From: Apostichopus japonicus
Lineage: Eukaryota > Echinodermata > Holothuroidea > Aspidochirotida > Stichopodidae
Direction: 5' to 3'
Assembly (NCBI RefSeq): GCF_037975245.1
Contig: NC_092576.1
Coordinates: 29,428,611-29,492,610, forward strand
DNA length: 64,000 nt
In this document: positions 22,314 through 33,264 of the stretch, one piece after another
Layout of the letters: the number at the start of each line of letters is the position of its first letter
How positions within the stretch are numbered: position 1 is the stretch's first letter
Made by a program: the position numbers and the translations under genes
The notes under the pieces: model-generated
What the model saw: only the letters and a program-made list of their open reading frames with translations
What the model was told of the DNA's origin: nothing
Databases searched by the model: none

Positions 22314-23800
22314 TTTACTTTCTAGTTTCTACTCTTACCTTTTACTTTTATATATTTGTCTTTTGATTGTAATCTTATGCTATATCTTATGCTATATGTC
22401 ACAGGTATATCTCACCATTTCAAAGTTACAAAACTATCCATCCTGCCACCTGAACTGTTGTTGCTATGTCATGCCTTCACTATGCCACCTTGAAATACCC
22501 CTTCCAGTCATAATGCACTTGACACTGTGTGTGATTTTTTTTTCAGACAATATTATTGTATGAAGTCTTCACAGTATGAAGTGTGTTTCATTTCAAGAAG
22601 TATTCAAATTTTGTTTAGCTATTCCTTCCATTTGAACAAAGTATTTCACTTTGAAGTGATCGAAGTAATTTATATTTAATGGCCATATTTTCACAGGACA
22701 TTAAAACATGTTCTTTCATGGAGAGTGTCACACCAAATGTTTTTGTTTTCTTTTGTCTGTTGCTTAAAGTGCCTTATTGTTACAGTTATAAAATCAATAA
22801 AAGACCAGGCAACTCTATTTCCACTGTTGACTAATGTTCTACTATGCATGTGCAAAAGAAAAAGAAAACAGCCCTACTCAAAATATTTGGTCAGAGTATC
22901 CATAGAACGTAATGTATCCAAACACGTCCTGTGTACTGAAAGTCCGCTTTTAATTAAAGTCCCCATATGTGGCAAAACCACCTCATCCCTCCAAAATACC
23001 CTAACTCTTCCCAAAGCTGGTGAACACCACACCCATCCCAAAGCTGGGAAACTCAAAACCCTTCCCCAAATCCGCTAAGCACCACATTCCCTCCCCCAAA
23101 ACCCCTAAAAACACCACACCCCTCCCCTAAACAACACACCCCTACCCAAGCCACAGTACTTAACTCCAATATTGACAAGTGGTTACGTAGTGTGATACAT
23201 GAACCAAACAAGGATTGGTATTGACTGGAAAACTGTTAACTGATATTTATTGATGAATATAAGCAACAGATGAGTACCCAGCTTTGCAGAATCTCACTGA
23301 GTAAGGGCTACTGTGGAATTATGGTAAGTGGGTAAGTATAAATCATTTGGTATAAATCATTCGGAATTGTTGGAAGTTCCTTAGAAAACAACTAGAAATA
23401 AGGTTTGGCCTAGGCCATGTTACCTTTGTATATTCGACATGTGGTATGACCCCTTCAGTTTTGACAACAGACTCAGGAAAATTTGTGTTACCTTAATAGT
23501 TACCACCATTAATTTAGCTAGAAAGGAAACACCATCTCCCTTGCCCCCTCCCCATTTTGTCTCTCTTACCCCTCCCATACGCAGCTCTCAGTAATTTCAC
23601 ATTTTACCTAATCATATATTAGAATTTGGGACAAAATTTCTTCCAAACCTTAGCACAACTTAAATTACGCCACAAAACCTAACATTCCTAATAGACCGTA
23701 CACTAAAGGAATGGGTTCCACTACATTGAAAACGATTTGAGTGAAGTCTTGTCGGTAGTAGCCCATAGCATGCAAACGGCTTGGCGAAAGTCTACCTAAT
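22314..23800. other. Stretch without recognised genes; A/C-rich low-complexity tract
   Basis: From about 22960 to 23160 the plus strand is a run of C/A-rich words (ccctcccc, aaaccc, caccacac), which is low-complexity sequence. The rest shows no conserved frame. Confidence 0.35.
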
Positions 23801-23802
23801 TT

Positions 23803-23840
23803 CAAAATGGCGGCGACAGCAACAAAATCGCCGAGTCGAG
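23803..23840 (+). promoter_or_regulatory. YY1-like motif at a possible first exon
   Basis: caaaatggcgg (23803-23813) matches the YY1 consensus, which often sits just downstream of a transcription start with its ATG used for translation. The ATG at 23807 gives MAATATKSPSR and meets gag/gtaatc at 23840/23841, a fair splice donor. No downstream exon was found. It could be the 5' end of a host gene or of an element. Confidence 0.35.
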
Positions 23841-23849
23841 GTAATCGTT

Positions 23850-24830
23850 TTGTGACTGGCCGTCTTAGACAACCATTTCACCTAATCTTTACAGCATCAT
23901 GTAGGAGAGTACAAGACCCACAAATGGGAGAACTTTTTTGCTGTAACTCTCTTTCGTTGGTTCGTTTTGACCTATTTTGTGTCAGTTAGGAATACATGTG
24001 TGAGGACTAAGTTTGATTGCAATCGTTGTTTCATAGGTTTTCGTTGATTTTTTCTCGGGTATCTTTGCCCTACCATACATTGGAATTACTTTCTATCCAT
24101 TCTGTGAGGTTCCGGTAAGTTGTAAACTATCAATGTCTGTAAATTCTGTGAGTGAAACGTAGGACCGACTTTACGTAAAATGCGGGCAAATTCAAATTTA
24201 ATGATATGCGTGATCGTTGATCATTCTTCGAGGTCACGGGGTCAGACTCCCAACTGGTATGGGTTTTGTCAGTGTGCGGACCTTGTTAACGTTGTCAATT
24301 CTTCTGTTGGAAATTAGTAAGAAAACAACCGATAGATATCAACCGGGTCTTTGAAGTCACTGATATCTTAATTTAAGTCATTTTGCTGAGTTATTTGATC
24401 TCAGTCATGATTTTTGATGATCATTCATCAATCACCTGGGCAATTACCAAAATATTCGTAGGTCACGGGAGCCGGAGCCTAGCTAATGAGCATTTCACTT
24501 GACTGTACAAAATCGATTCAACGTCCAGAGACGTTCTGATTATGTTGGTTTTGCTGAATCACGATGAGGGAACATTCAGGTTGTAATTTTAAGGTAATAT
24601 TTGAGAAATATGGCAATGCTATGAAGTATCAAATAATATCTGTGTTCTTGTAAATATCTTGTTAATGACTCAACGTTTTTAGCATAGGGCTTAATGATCG
24701 TTTGAATCGGATACGTTTAGTAGGTCTATAACACTAAGTACTATACAGGCATATACACGAAGCCTATACTGGCATACACCATTATAACAGCTTATACAAA
24801 ACTGTGCACGAAGCCGACACGATAGTCATT
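23850..24830. other. Stretch without recognised genes
   Basis: No supported feature. It lies upstream of the Gypsy integrase fragment, where RT and RNase H would be expected but no trace of them is readable. Confidence 0.3.
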
Positions 24831-24839
24831 GACAAACAA

Positions 24840-26336
24840 ATATAAACTTGTTGTGACTGTTCCCATTGCGAGAAGCTGGAAAAGAGGGAGTGCTTGAGTG
24901 CTGAAATCTCTGATCTAGAGGGGAGAGCTGACATTTGTAGCGACAGAAAGGCTTGTCGTGGTGTTGCAATCCAAGAAGGGCAGGTGGAGCAGGAGGAAAC
25001 TTCACATCCGCCTCCCTGGTCACTTGAAGACCTGAAAAAGTACCAAAGAGATGATCCAGACATATTGCCAGTTTTGCAAGGAAAGGAGACCCTAAAGAGA
25101 CCATTGTGGAGCGAAGTTTCTGGTGGAAGTAGGACACTACAACAATACTGGCTGCAGTGGGAAAGCTTGGTTTTAAAGAACGACCTATTGTATCGCAAGT
25201 TTGAATCCCAGAGGGGTGACAAGGTGTGGTTACAATTTGTAGTGCCCGAAGTGTTGCGGAGGAAAATATGGGAGTTGGCTCATTCACATCCCTTGTCTGG
25301 CCATTTCATGGCAAGGAATAAGACTACGAAAGAAGTTCTATGGGAGTGGGCTATCACGAGATATAGATCAGTGGTGTAAGATTTGCCCCGAATGCCAGCA
25401 GAGGAGAGGTGCCAAGACGAAGCAGAAAGCCAAGCTCCGTAGATATGCAACAGGTGAACCATTGCAAAGGGTAGCATTAGATATCATGGGGCCACTGCCT
25501 ATTACACCGAAGGGGAATAGATACATTTTGGTGATAGCTGACTATTTCTCAAAGTGGGTGGAAGTGGCGGCAATCCCGAATCAAGAAGCTGTGACGATAG
25601 CTACAATCCTCATTGAGAGTTTCATCTATAGATTTGGGATCCCTGACGAGATTCATTCCGACCAAGGGAGGCAATTTGAGTCCAAGGTTTTTCAGAAGAC
25701 ATGTGAACTACTCAGGATACGCAAAACCAGGACCATACCGTACCACCCGCAATCAGATGGAATGGTGGAGAGATTCAATAGAACCCTAGAAACAATGCTT
25801 TCCATGGTTGTAGCGCCGAATCAAAAAGATTGGGACACGTGGTTGCCCTACGCTAGCTTGGCCTACAATACTGCCGTCCATGAATCGACTGGCTTTTCTC
25901 CCGCAGAACTAATGTTTGGAAGGGCTGTGCGGTCTCCGCTTGATATAATTTGACCAGAAATGGAAGAGGAGGAGGGGAGGGTGTTGAGTATCCGGAGTTC
26001 GTGGAGGAGCTACGTTCGAGGATAAAGGAAATGCATAAGCAAGCCAGAGATAACCTAGCCTCAGCGGGTGCAAGACAGAAGCGTCAGGCTGATCGTTTTG
26101 CAATCGAATACATATACCGTCCCGGTGATCTGGTAATGGTTCATAATCCCGCAGTGGGAAAGCTTAATAAGCCATGGCAAGGGCCAGGAGTAGTCATCAG
26201 AAGGCTGAATGATGTGCTCTACAGAGTGAAGTTAGGGGCCGGCAGATCTGTTAAGTTGTTTCATTTCAAGAGGTTCACGGGGAATCACCACATTGGGTCG
26301 AGGCAGCTCTTACTATGGAACAGGAGCCGAGTGTAA
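24840..26336 (+). mobile_element. Ty3/Gypsy integrase (element C), degraded
   Basis: Frame 3 (to 25379) carries the pre-integrase region (LEDLKKYQRDDPDILPV, WELAHSHPLSGHF), with the His pair of the zinc-binding domain. After a frameshift near 25340, frame 1 has WCKICPEC and the DDE core: Asp 25480 (ALDIMGPL), Asp 25660 (HSDQGRQF) and Glu 25768 (MVERFNRT). Frame 1 stops at about 25953. Frame 3 (25950-26336) gives the C-terminal part with RPGDLVMVHNP and a GPG/RLND region resembling GPY/F. RT and RNase H are gone. A tail frame at 26315-26533 may still belong to pol. Confidence 0.8.
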
Positions 26337-26612
26337 ATGAGAGTTATTTCACTGGGAAGTTGCAGAATTTGTTTGACGAAGAGAATAAAATCGACGGGAG
26401 TGGTGAGGGTCCCACTTTGCCGTGTCCTAAAGAGCCCAAGATTCTCCCCAAGTCGATAGTTAAGGAGGGCGTCGGGGTATTCGATCGTCGATCTGTGTGG
26501 AAGAAAAAGCCCCCCGATAGGCTAAATCTGTAGAGGGGGAGCGGGTTCACTTGGTGCTCCATTACAAAGTCTGTTTTGCTTATCTCATTGTCCTTTTTCT
26601 CTCTTTCCACAG

Positions 26613-27281
26613 ACACGAGTACAAGTGCAGCCAATGCGAGTCCCGCTTCCTGGCAATGGATAGGTTGAGAGAGCATGCAACTAACCAACACGGGCTTAAG
26701 ATGTATACCTGTGACAGCTGCGGTCGATATCGAAGCGAGAGACGAGCTGATGTTGACAGGCATAGGAGAGGGTGTATGAGGCGCCTCACTCGAGACGTTA
26801 CCAGTGAGACGATTGGAGAATGGGATTTAAGCCCAGCAGGAACCAGACGGGAGTCATGTAACGGGAGAAACGTGGTAGAGAAAGGTACCGATCGCGAGAC
26901 AAGGAAGGAAAGTCAAAGAAGGCAAAGAACGCCAGACACAGAGAGGGCCGATCCAGGAGAGATAACCACAACGAGGAGCAGGAAGAGGATGAGGCCACCA
27001 ACGTGACGGGCGAGGCGGCGGAAGATGAAGGAGCAGAGAGCCCCCCACCAGTTCAACGCTGCAGCTCTATACTTGGGAAGCTGTTGGAGATTGGTTCTCC
27101 GTTTCCAGAACTGAAAGCCGCCGAAGACGAGGCGAAGAGAGACAAACATGTTACGGAGACAAGGAATTCGTATATGAGTAGCCTAGGGAAGGGCATGACG
27201 TTGAAAGTTACGACGAAAACACTGATGTATCCCGATGGAAGGGTCCTGGAAATCACGGAAAGAGAGATCACGAGAGTGTAA
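26613..27281 (+). CDS. Element C extra ORF with two zinc fingers, after a splice-acceptor-like site
   Basis: Directly after pol a strong acceptor (polypyrimidine tract and ttccacag, AG at 26611-26612) opens frame 1. It encodes a C2H2 finger, C-x2-C-x12-H-x4-H, at 26626-26691 (CSQCESRF..HATNQH), then a second finger ending H-x3-C near 26710-26778. A basic, Ser/Arg-rich region follows. A frameshift between 26861 and 26900 moves the frame to phase 3, which continues through an acidic segment (EEQEEDEATN) and a C-terminal domain (KGMTLKVTTKTLMYPDGRVLEIT) to TAA 27279-27281. The position between pol and the 3' LTR is where env-like or accessory ORFs sit in Gypsy elements. It may be nuclear or bind nucleic acid. 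Confidence 0.6.
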
Positions 27282-27406
27282 ATCCAGACCAGACCATGTT
27301 GAGTGGTGGTATTGTAAATAAGTTTGTATATATCTTCATTTTTTTTTATGTTCATCATTTTTTTAATGTGTTATGGAACGAGTAACCTTTGCGGGACGCA
27401 ACGTTT

Positions 27407-27740
27407 AGGGTGGGGGTAGTGTAACGGAGCTCCGATCATCCTGATTTAACTGAATCGAGGGCGCCCGACACCTTTCTTAATTCACTACCGTGACATGTGA
27501 TGCCCATGTGGACGCTCATGCAACTTGCGCGTCTCTTATAATCTGCCTCGTGCTGAAGAGTTCGCCAGTTCACAGCAAGACTCAGATAAGTGCGGACGTG
27601 TTTTTAACTAGGCCCTAACCACTAATTGGTTTACCAGGAAAAGTTTGTAGCTGTTTGCCATCATTAATGTGTGAGGTTTTAGTATCTTTGTCTCTCTAAA
27701 TACTTAGGCAGTTTTTCTGCGGGTTGGTAATTAACCTTGA
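27407..27740 (+). repeat. Polypurine tract and 3' LTR start of element C
   Basis: agggtgggggta (27407-27418) is followed by tgtaacggagctcc at 27420, a normal polypurine tract plus LTR start 125 bp after the extra ORF. Within the next 320 bp a tgacgtca lies at 27738-27745. The LTR end is not defined, and no 5' LTR of this element is in the window. Confidence 0.5.
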
Positions 27741-28178
27741 CGTCACTCACCTAGCGGTGTGGACAAGAAAAATAGGGCAAGAATACCGTTTTCCTTGTTA
27801 GCTCACCACCTGAAGAGATTAGACCCTTGTTCGACGTAAATAATTGTGGGATTTTCTGCACGAAGTAGTACAGGGCGGCTCCGGGCCTACCAAATCTTTC
27901 ATCTTGTTTTAAATTAGGCCTTAGAGCACCAACACTTTTAGGAACCGTAAGAAGCAACCAGTGCTATAAGTGTGCACGCGACTGTCAGTTTCGATCAGTT
28001 GCCTATAGATCTTTCTGAGAGTGCGTGCGTCCATCGTACAGGGAATCTCACTGAGGGTGCGTGCGTGCGTCACGTCGAGGGAAAGCTGTACTTGTGCATG
28101 CGTCGGCGAATGTGAAACATCGCCAATACACACTCACATACAAACACATGCAGATGAACACCCAAATATACCCTCACG

Positions 28179-29099
28179 TTGTACACTTTTACTCGTGGTG
28201 TTGAAAATGTCAACCATGTTACCTGTTGGTTTGCTGTTGGCATGCAATTAGCTAGACACATAATAGAGATATGCGAGAAAACATCAATTCCAAATGAATC
28301 GAATGAGGACATGACGCTTACAGAGCTGTGGAAAATTGTCAATACAATGAACGATTTCTCACAACACAGCATGTTACACAATGACATAAGAGCAGGACTG
28401 GCGATGACGCTGTAAGAAATGCACAGTGACGGAAGGCAACAGGAAGACGTTGCGGAGTTTTTCAGCTGCATTTTAACAAGACTTTTTCATTTCTTTCAAT
28501 GCGACACAAAAACTGCAAAAACAGAGAAAGGGTTCTGTATGGTATTAACCAATGGAGTTGCCCGACAGACGTCGCCACAATTTCACAACCATTTTGTCAT
28601 GTCATCTATACCAATAACTTTGTCAAAAGCAAATTTCCAAAGTTGTATTGACGACTTCTTTAACGACGAGTATTTTGAGGGGTACAACTGTTCTGTGAGT
28701 GATTGCAAAAATAATCTCCTGATGAAGTGCAAGGAAATTGTAAGTCCTGGTTTTGGAACTAAAAAGGTATGTCTGTAATGATTCAACAGGACTATAACCA
28801 AAGTTCACATGTCAATAGATTTCCCGGCAGATTTGATAGAAACTATTAAATGCAATAGCATTGAGAAACAGTACAAAGTGATATGTGCCGTTTGCCACAT
28901 AGGCCATTCGCTACAGTCTGGACATTACATTTCTTTGCACTTCAAGGACGATAGCATCATTAGATGCAACGACCATATTGTGACTTACGAAAACAAGGAC
29001 AACGCATGGGACTTTAATGCAAACGAAAAACACTCAAGTTCCACAAAACACAAACCACCAACATGTTGTCAACAGTTGTTGACAATTAACAATTCATAA
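28179..29099 (+). pseudogene. USP-type deubiquitinase domain (peptidase C19)
   Basis: Frame 3 is continuous from 28179 to 29099 apart from stops at 28413 (TAA) and 28776-28781 (TAA TGA). The Cys box is TCWFAVGMQ with Cys at 28224-28226. A Q-box-like QQEDVAEFF lies near 28440-28470. CSVSDC and a later LMKC could be the zinc ribbon pair. The His box is GHSLQSGHYIS, with His at 28923-28925, followed by RCNDHIVTY, where the third catalytic Asp/Asn is expected. These are the ordered signatures of ubiquitin-specific proteases, which cleave ubiquitin from substrates. The double stop sits where USPs normally have a LQRF-like motif before FNR..DFP. At about 305 codons the domain is near minimal for the family. 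No start upstream is certain. It lies 30 bp to 1 kb from a Ulp1-type domain on the same strand. Confidence 0.75.
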
Positions 29100-29120
29100 T
29101 CATGGACGTTAAATATGAAT

Positions 29121-29236
29121 GTAAGAGCCTGTCTTCGGTCAGCTTGCGGCTTTGATAAGCCAATTAGGCTTCTTCGCGAGTTCCTGCTTGCAGGAAGATC
29201 TAATATACATACATATACATACATACATACATACAT
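29121..29236. repeat. Double hairpin plus (ATAC)n cassette between the two protease domains
   Basis: Two stem-loops lie in a row: aagcc-aatta-ggctt at 29157-29171 and ttcctgc-tt-gcaggaa at 29181-29196. About 38 bp of (ATAC)n-type repeat follow to 29236. This looks like a small inserted element that separates the USP frame from the following ORF. Confidence 0.55.
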
Positions 29237-30165
29237 ATGCTCCACTGTGAGAAGGCGGATGACAGTACGTCGTCCGAGAGAAGCTTTGTCATCAGCAAGC
29301 CAACAAGTGCTGCAGACAAACATGACATCAAACAAAACATTTCTCAAGAAAACATTGACAGGAAAAATTTACAAGCAAACACAACTCGTAACACACAGGT
29401 TGCACGTGTTTCGTCTCTGGCCCAGTTGAAACCGCCTCTAGAATATGATGTATCTTTACACGGGGAACATTTAAGTTGGGTAGACTTAGTGCGTATTTTA
29501 CCAAACACTGACTCGTACTTTGCAAAACATGACCATTTCTTTTTACCCAGACAATAAACCAGGGTGGTTGTCCAACTCTTGCGTAGAAAGTTACAACAGA
29601 ACTGTAGTAACAATAGCAAATACCACCAATGGAAATACCCGTCGAGACTTTGGGTACCTACCGTTCGGAACAATTGGGTTGAGCGACAACGGACGGGCCT
29701 CAATTATGAAGCGTCAAGTTGACGTTACGTCCTTTACAGATAACCTTAATGGTTGCAATGTTTGCAATGTAATTCTAGTTCCGATTAACTATTTTCACCA
29801 CTTCATATTATGCGTTATTCCATGAATAACCAAACTCATGGAAGAGTTGTTCATAATCTTCAAAATTTTTTAACCGCCTGCGCAGAAGGGAATTCATTAG
29901 CAACTTGCCAAATATATTAGGCAACAAGGGCAAATCGAAAGTTAAGAATGAAGTCATGACATTGCAACCAGACAGTAGCAGTTGCGGTGTTTTCTGTTGT
30001 AACGCAATTAGATATGTTTGCCTGGGAGAGGGCATGCCTCCTTTGAGTTCTGCGATAGAAATTTCCGACGCGCGATACAAGCTAATTTTGAAAAGTACAT
30101 GAGATGCAGCAGAATGGGTACACGAAGATTTGTATAAAATCACGAGACAACAAGGAAAGTGGTAA
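29237..30165 (+). pseudogene. Ulp1/SENP-type cysteine protease domain (peptidase C48)
   Basis: Frame 2 (29237-29557) gives a hydrophilic linker and LSWVDLVRILPN. Frame 3 (29520-29825) gives PGWLSNSCVESYNRTV, CNVILVPINYFHHFILC with the likely catalytic His at 29799-29801. Frame 2 again carries about 35 codons after 29822, and frame 1 (29905-30165) gives LQPDSSSCGVF, with Gln 29965-29967 and Cys 29983-29985 six residues apart, as in Ulp1. A TGA at 30100 interrupts the C-terminus, which runs to 30165. The expected catalytic Asp between His and Gln is not seen, as NNQTHG stands where a DS-type motif is normal. This family removes SUMO-like modifiers. It may have formed one protein with the preceding USP domain. 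Confidence 0.7.
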
Positions 30166-31165
30166 AAATATGAACATTTGATTTGATTAAGGAAAAGTTG
30201 TATGATATTCCTTCATACTAAGTTTTATGAGCCAATTATAGATATTTATACCGTCTTTGCTTTTTCTTGTATATTTGTTCGGGTGTGTGTGTTTTACTGA
30301 TTTTTGGCTTTCTTTTACGGTAACACATTCAACCAGATTATATTATTCGATTGATGTGACTGACCTATAATATACTTTTATTACTGCAGTAAAATATAAC
30401 TTTTCGTATCCTGTCTGCGTTAAATGTTGTGTTTCATGCTCGAAGCAGTTCGACTGGGGTTCAAATATATTGTTCTCAACTTAGTAAATCATGATAGGCG
30501 GATAAAGGCTGGCCAAAACAAAATTATTTCACCACGAATTCGATCACTCTGGAAAGGCAACTGATATTGCGTTTTTGCTTGCCTTGCCATGATATTTCCA
30601 CTTTGGAAATAACCCTGAAGAGCTAATTATTAAGGTATGGCCCCTTCGGTAAATCCGCCCTATTCCCACTGTAAAGGCGGAAGAATTCGATGTATTATAG
30701 TGACCTCTCGGGATTCACCCGCCCCCCTCCTTCAAACCAAAAAATAGGTAAACAATTATTCAACTGGTTTACGACTTCGTTTTAATCCCATTAACCTCAC
30801 CGTTATCATCACTGTCAATTAAACTGATAAAAATACAGCTTTGAGTCTAGGATATAGCTGCCCGGCACGGTGTCTGATGTCTTTCACCGAGCCAACGCCC
30901 AAAATATGACAGACATCATTTGCTTCTAGAACACATAGTTTAATAGACAAAACAGTGATTATAAATATCATTCGCGTTCACATAAGTTCAAATGTGGGTA
31001 CTGTTGCCTGTTTGCCATAAGGATGAGCCAGTCTAACAGCGATTGTAGGCTTTATATATCGTTATCTGGCTATAGCGGTAACTTTCAATGTACGAAAATT
31101 GATGTAACATGTGTGTTGTGTCTAAAACGTACAATGGCCCCTTAGTGCCATTACTAAGTCTATTT
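30166..31165. other. Stretch without recognised genes
   Basis: AT-rich; no conserved frame. No terminal inverted repeat or tail that would bound the protease pair could be seen by eye. Confidence 0.3.
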
Positions 31166-31167
31166 TG

Positions 31168-31258
31168 ACCCAACTATTTTTTTCGATGTATATATTTTTA
31201 ACCAACTGTTTTTTCGAGATATATATTTTTAACCAACTGTTTTTTCGAGATATATATG
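31168..31258. repeat. 31-bp tandem repeat, about 2.5 copies
   Basis: The unit tatatatttttaaccaactg plus ttttttcgaga recurs at about 31187-31217 and 31218-31248, with a diverged partial unit before it. Confidence 0.7.
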
Positions 31259-31749
31259 TAGTAAAGTAGAAATTCATGCTGCCACTTTAATCTGTCGAAA
31301 TGTGGGTTACATTACTTGGCCTTGCATGTGACTCTCACATGCCCAGAAGATACTGCCTATTTACCCATTCAATATTCATGTTGCCGAGTGAGCGTATGTA
31401 CAGTATCTCACTGCCCTGCACCAGGCCCGTAGCCAGCGTGGGCACGTGGTGTGGGGGCGTGCTCCCCGTGCAAGGTTCCGTGTCCCCTTGTAAAAAGATG
31501 GTGAGAAAAAAATTATTTCGAAGAGTATAGTTTGCAGCCTCCCTATCCACCCGCCCTGATCCCCACCCGCCCGTTCCCAACCACTATAGTATTTCTTGCT
31601 AAAACTGCAAGCTCTCAATAGAAGTCCTGTATAGGCTACTGTAATTTTCACCAGGTTCTTCATTCTACTGTAATACATGTAATGTTTACAAATAATACGC
31701 GCGTTTCTACACCCCTTCACAATACAAACGAAAAGTTGCAGAGTGATCA

Positions 31750-31840
31750 TACACTCTGGACACATTACAATACAATACAATACAATACAATCTCAAGACA
31801 AGCTCAAAAGAAGAAAAAAAACACTCTGGACACATTGTTG
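31750..31840. repeat. Pentanucleotide (AATAC)n between 16-bp direct repeats
   Basis: acactctggacacatt occurs at about 31751-31766 and again at about 31822-31837. Between them lies (atac a)n at 31767-31791 and an A-rich run. It could be a local duplication or the scar of an insertion. It sits just upstream of the hAT start. Confidence 0.6.
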
Positions 31841-31881
31841 TAAAGTTGTGTTAGTTGGAGCTTTGCCTAACTACCTACAAA

Positions 31882-32803
31882 ATGGATCGCTTCCTTGTCA
31901 GGGGAAAGTCTTCAGCCCCTACTTCTTCCTCAGGATGCCCATCAGATCTAAGCAAAGATTTGCCAGAGAGACCAATTTTAGCGTCATATCCGCCTACAAA
32001 ATTTGGGGCAAGGCACAGATCATTCAATAATGGGTGGTATGAACAATACCCATGGATAGAGTATTCAATCTCAACGGACCGGGTTTTTTGTTATGCATGT
32101 AGAAACTTTGCACCAATTAGATCATTAAAAGACAGAACATTCACCACACAAGGATTTGATCAGTGGAAATCTGCAATGGAGAAGGGGAAGGGTTTCGTTA
32201 AGCACAATGGGCCAGAGACACACATTCAGGCTACGAACTTGTGGAGAGAAAGAGATATCCAAAGTCATACAGGAAGTGGGGTTCATCAGCAACTGTGTGA
32301 AGGACAACTGGAGAAAATAGGTACTATCTTTGCAGTATCTTTGATGTAATTAAATTTCTTGCCATGAATGAAATGGCACTTCGGGGAAATAACGAAACTG
32401 TGGGGGAATTGCAAAAGCCGGACGATTTCTTACTCGGGTGAAAGTTTAAGCAACTTTTGTTGCTCACAACAGAAAAGGATCAAAAGCTAAAAGCGGCAAT
32501 GATGACAATTCCAGAAAATGATAAATATACTTCCCCGGATATTCAAAACGAAATAATCGCAATAATGGCCAATAGTGTTCAAGAGCAGATTGTACAAGAA
32601 ATCGCACAGTCTGACGGGGACTGCTTCTCTATTCAATGAGATGGAACACGGGATAAGAATAACATTGAACACTTTTCAGTGTGTGTCCGTTATGTCAAGG
32701 ATGGTGAAGTATATCACCAAATTAGATGACCTCGATTCTGAAAGTACGGCAAATTGACGTGATTGACAAGGCAGGACTGAAACCTGGAAAGATTATTAGC
32801 CAA
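31882..32803 (+). mobile_element. hAT transposase, N-terminal half (TTF-type zinc finger)
   Basis: ATG 31882 begins MDRFLVRGKSSAP. The TTF/ZMYM-type zinc finger of hAT transposases follows (NGWYEQYPWIEYS, FCYACRNFA, FTTQGFDQWKSAM, VKHNGPETHIQA), in frame 1 to 32349. After a frameshift near 32310, frame 3 gives IKFLAMNEMALRGNNE, YTSPDIQNEIIAIMA and, after a TGA at 32637, DGTRDKNNIEHFSVCVRYVKD, the start of the catalytic domain. A further shift gives VIDKAGLKPGKIISQSC, where the element stops at about 32803, just before the usual DGA motif. The C-terminal dimerisation domain and right end are absent. Confidence 0.8.
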
Positions 32804-32959
32804 TCATGCAAACTGTGTGCAAATGAAAAGCACACAACCGGTTTGCATGGGCACGCTTTCTGCACGTAGTTTACACGCTCTCCGTATGCTTGAGCTGTTG
32901 CGTGCATTCTCGTATGCAACTTGCATGCATGCAAATAGGGGAGAGTTGACATGAAGCGC

Positions 32960-33165
32960 GTTTCCTCAGCTGAAATTGGCGTTTAAAAGTCCAATTGCAT
33001 GCAATTTTGACTGTGGTTGAAGCGTGCAATCGGAACTTTGGAAATTTTTGTGTGGGCATGCATGCATTTGGCACACTGTCCATTTTTTAAGCGTGCAGTT
33101 AACATTGAAGCGTGCATTTGGCCCTCTGTAAATTTTGGAGTGTGCAGATGTCAATCCAGCCGTAG
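32960..33165. repeat. GCGTGCA-rich diverged tandem repeat
   Basis: Units of about 36-60 bp contain gcgtgcatttggcac, ctgtaaattttgga, and gtgtgcagttaacatt in changing order (for example 33019-33150). The same words reappear in the segment 50180-50290. No coding meaning is seen. Confidence 0.5.
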
Positions 33166-33221
33166 TGCAATGTGTCTAGAGTTGAGTCTACAGTTTGCTG
33201 AGCACCAAGTTTTGATTGGCT

Positions 33222-33264
33222 AACAGTCTACAGTTGCGTTTGAGTGTCTACAGTTGCGTTTGAG
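33222..33264. repeat. 21-bp tandem duplication
   Basis: gtctacagttgcgtttgag occurs twice directly at about 33225-33263. Confidence 0.7.

Noticed and set aside
24782-25287. Two long minus-strand frames opposite the Gypsy integrase
   Set aside because: They mirror a clearly coding plus strand and show no motif of their own.
28413-28781. Non-standard genetic code as the reason for in-frame stops
   Set aside because: Stops of all three kinds and many frameshifts are spread over unrelated elements, which fits decay, and the intact frames use normal stops.
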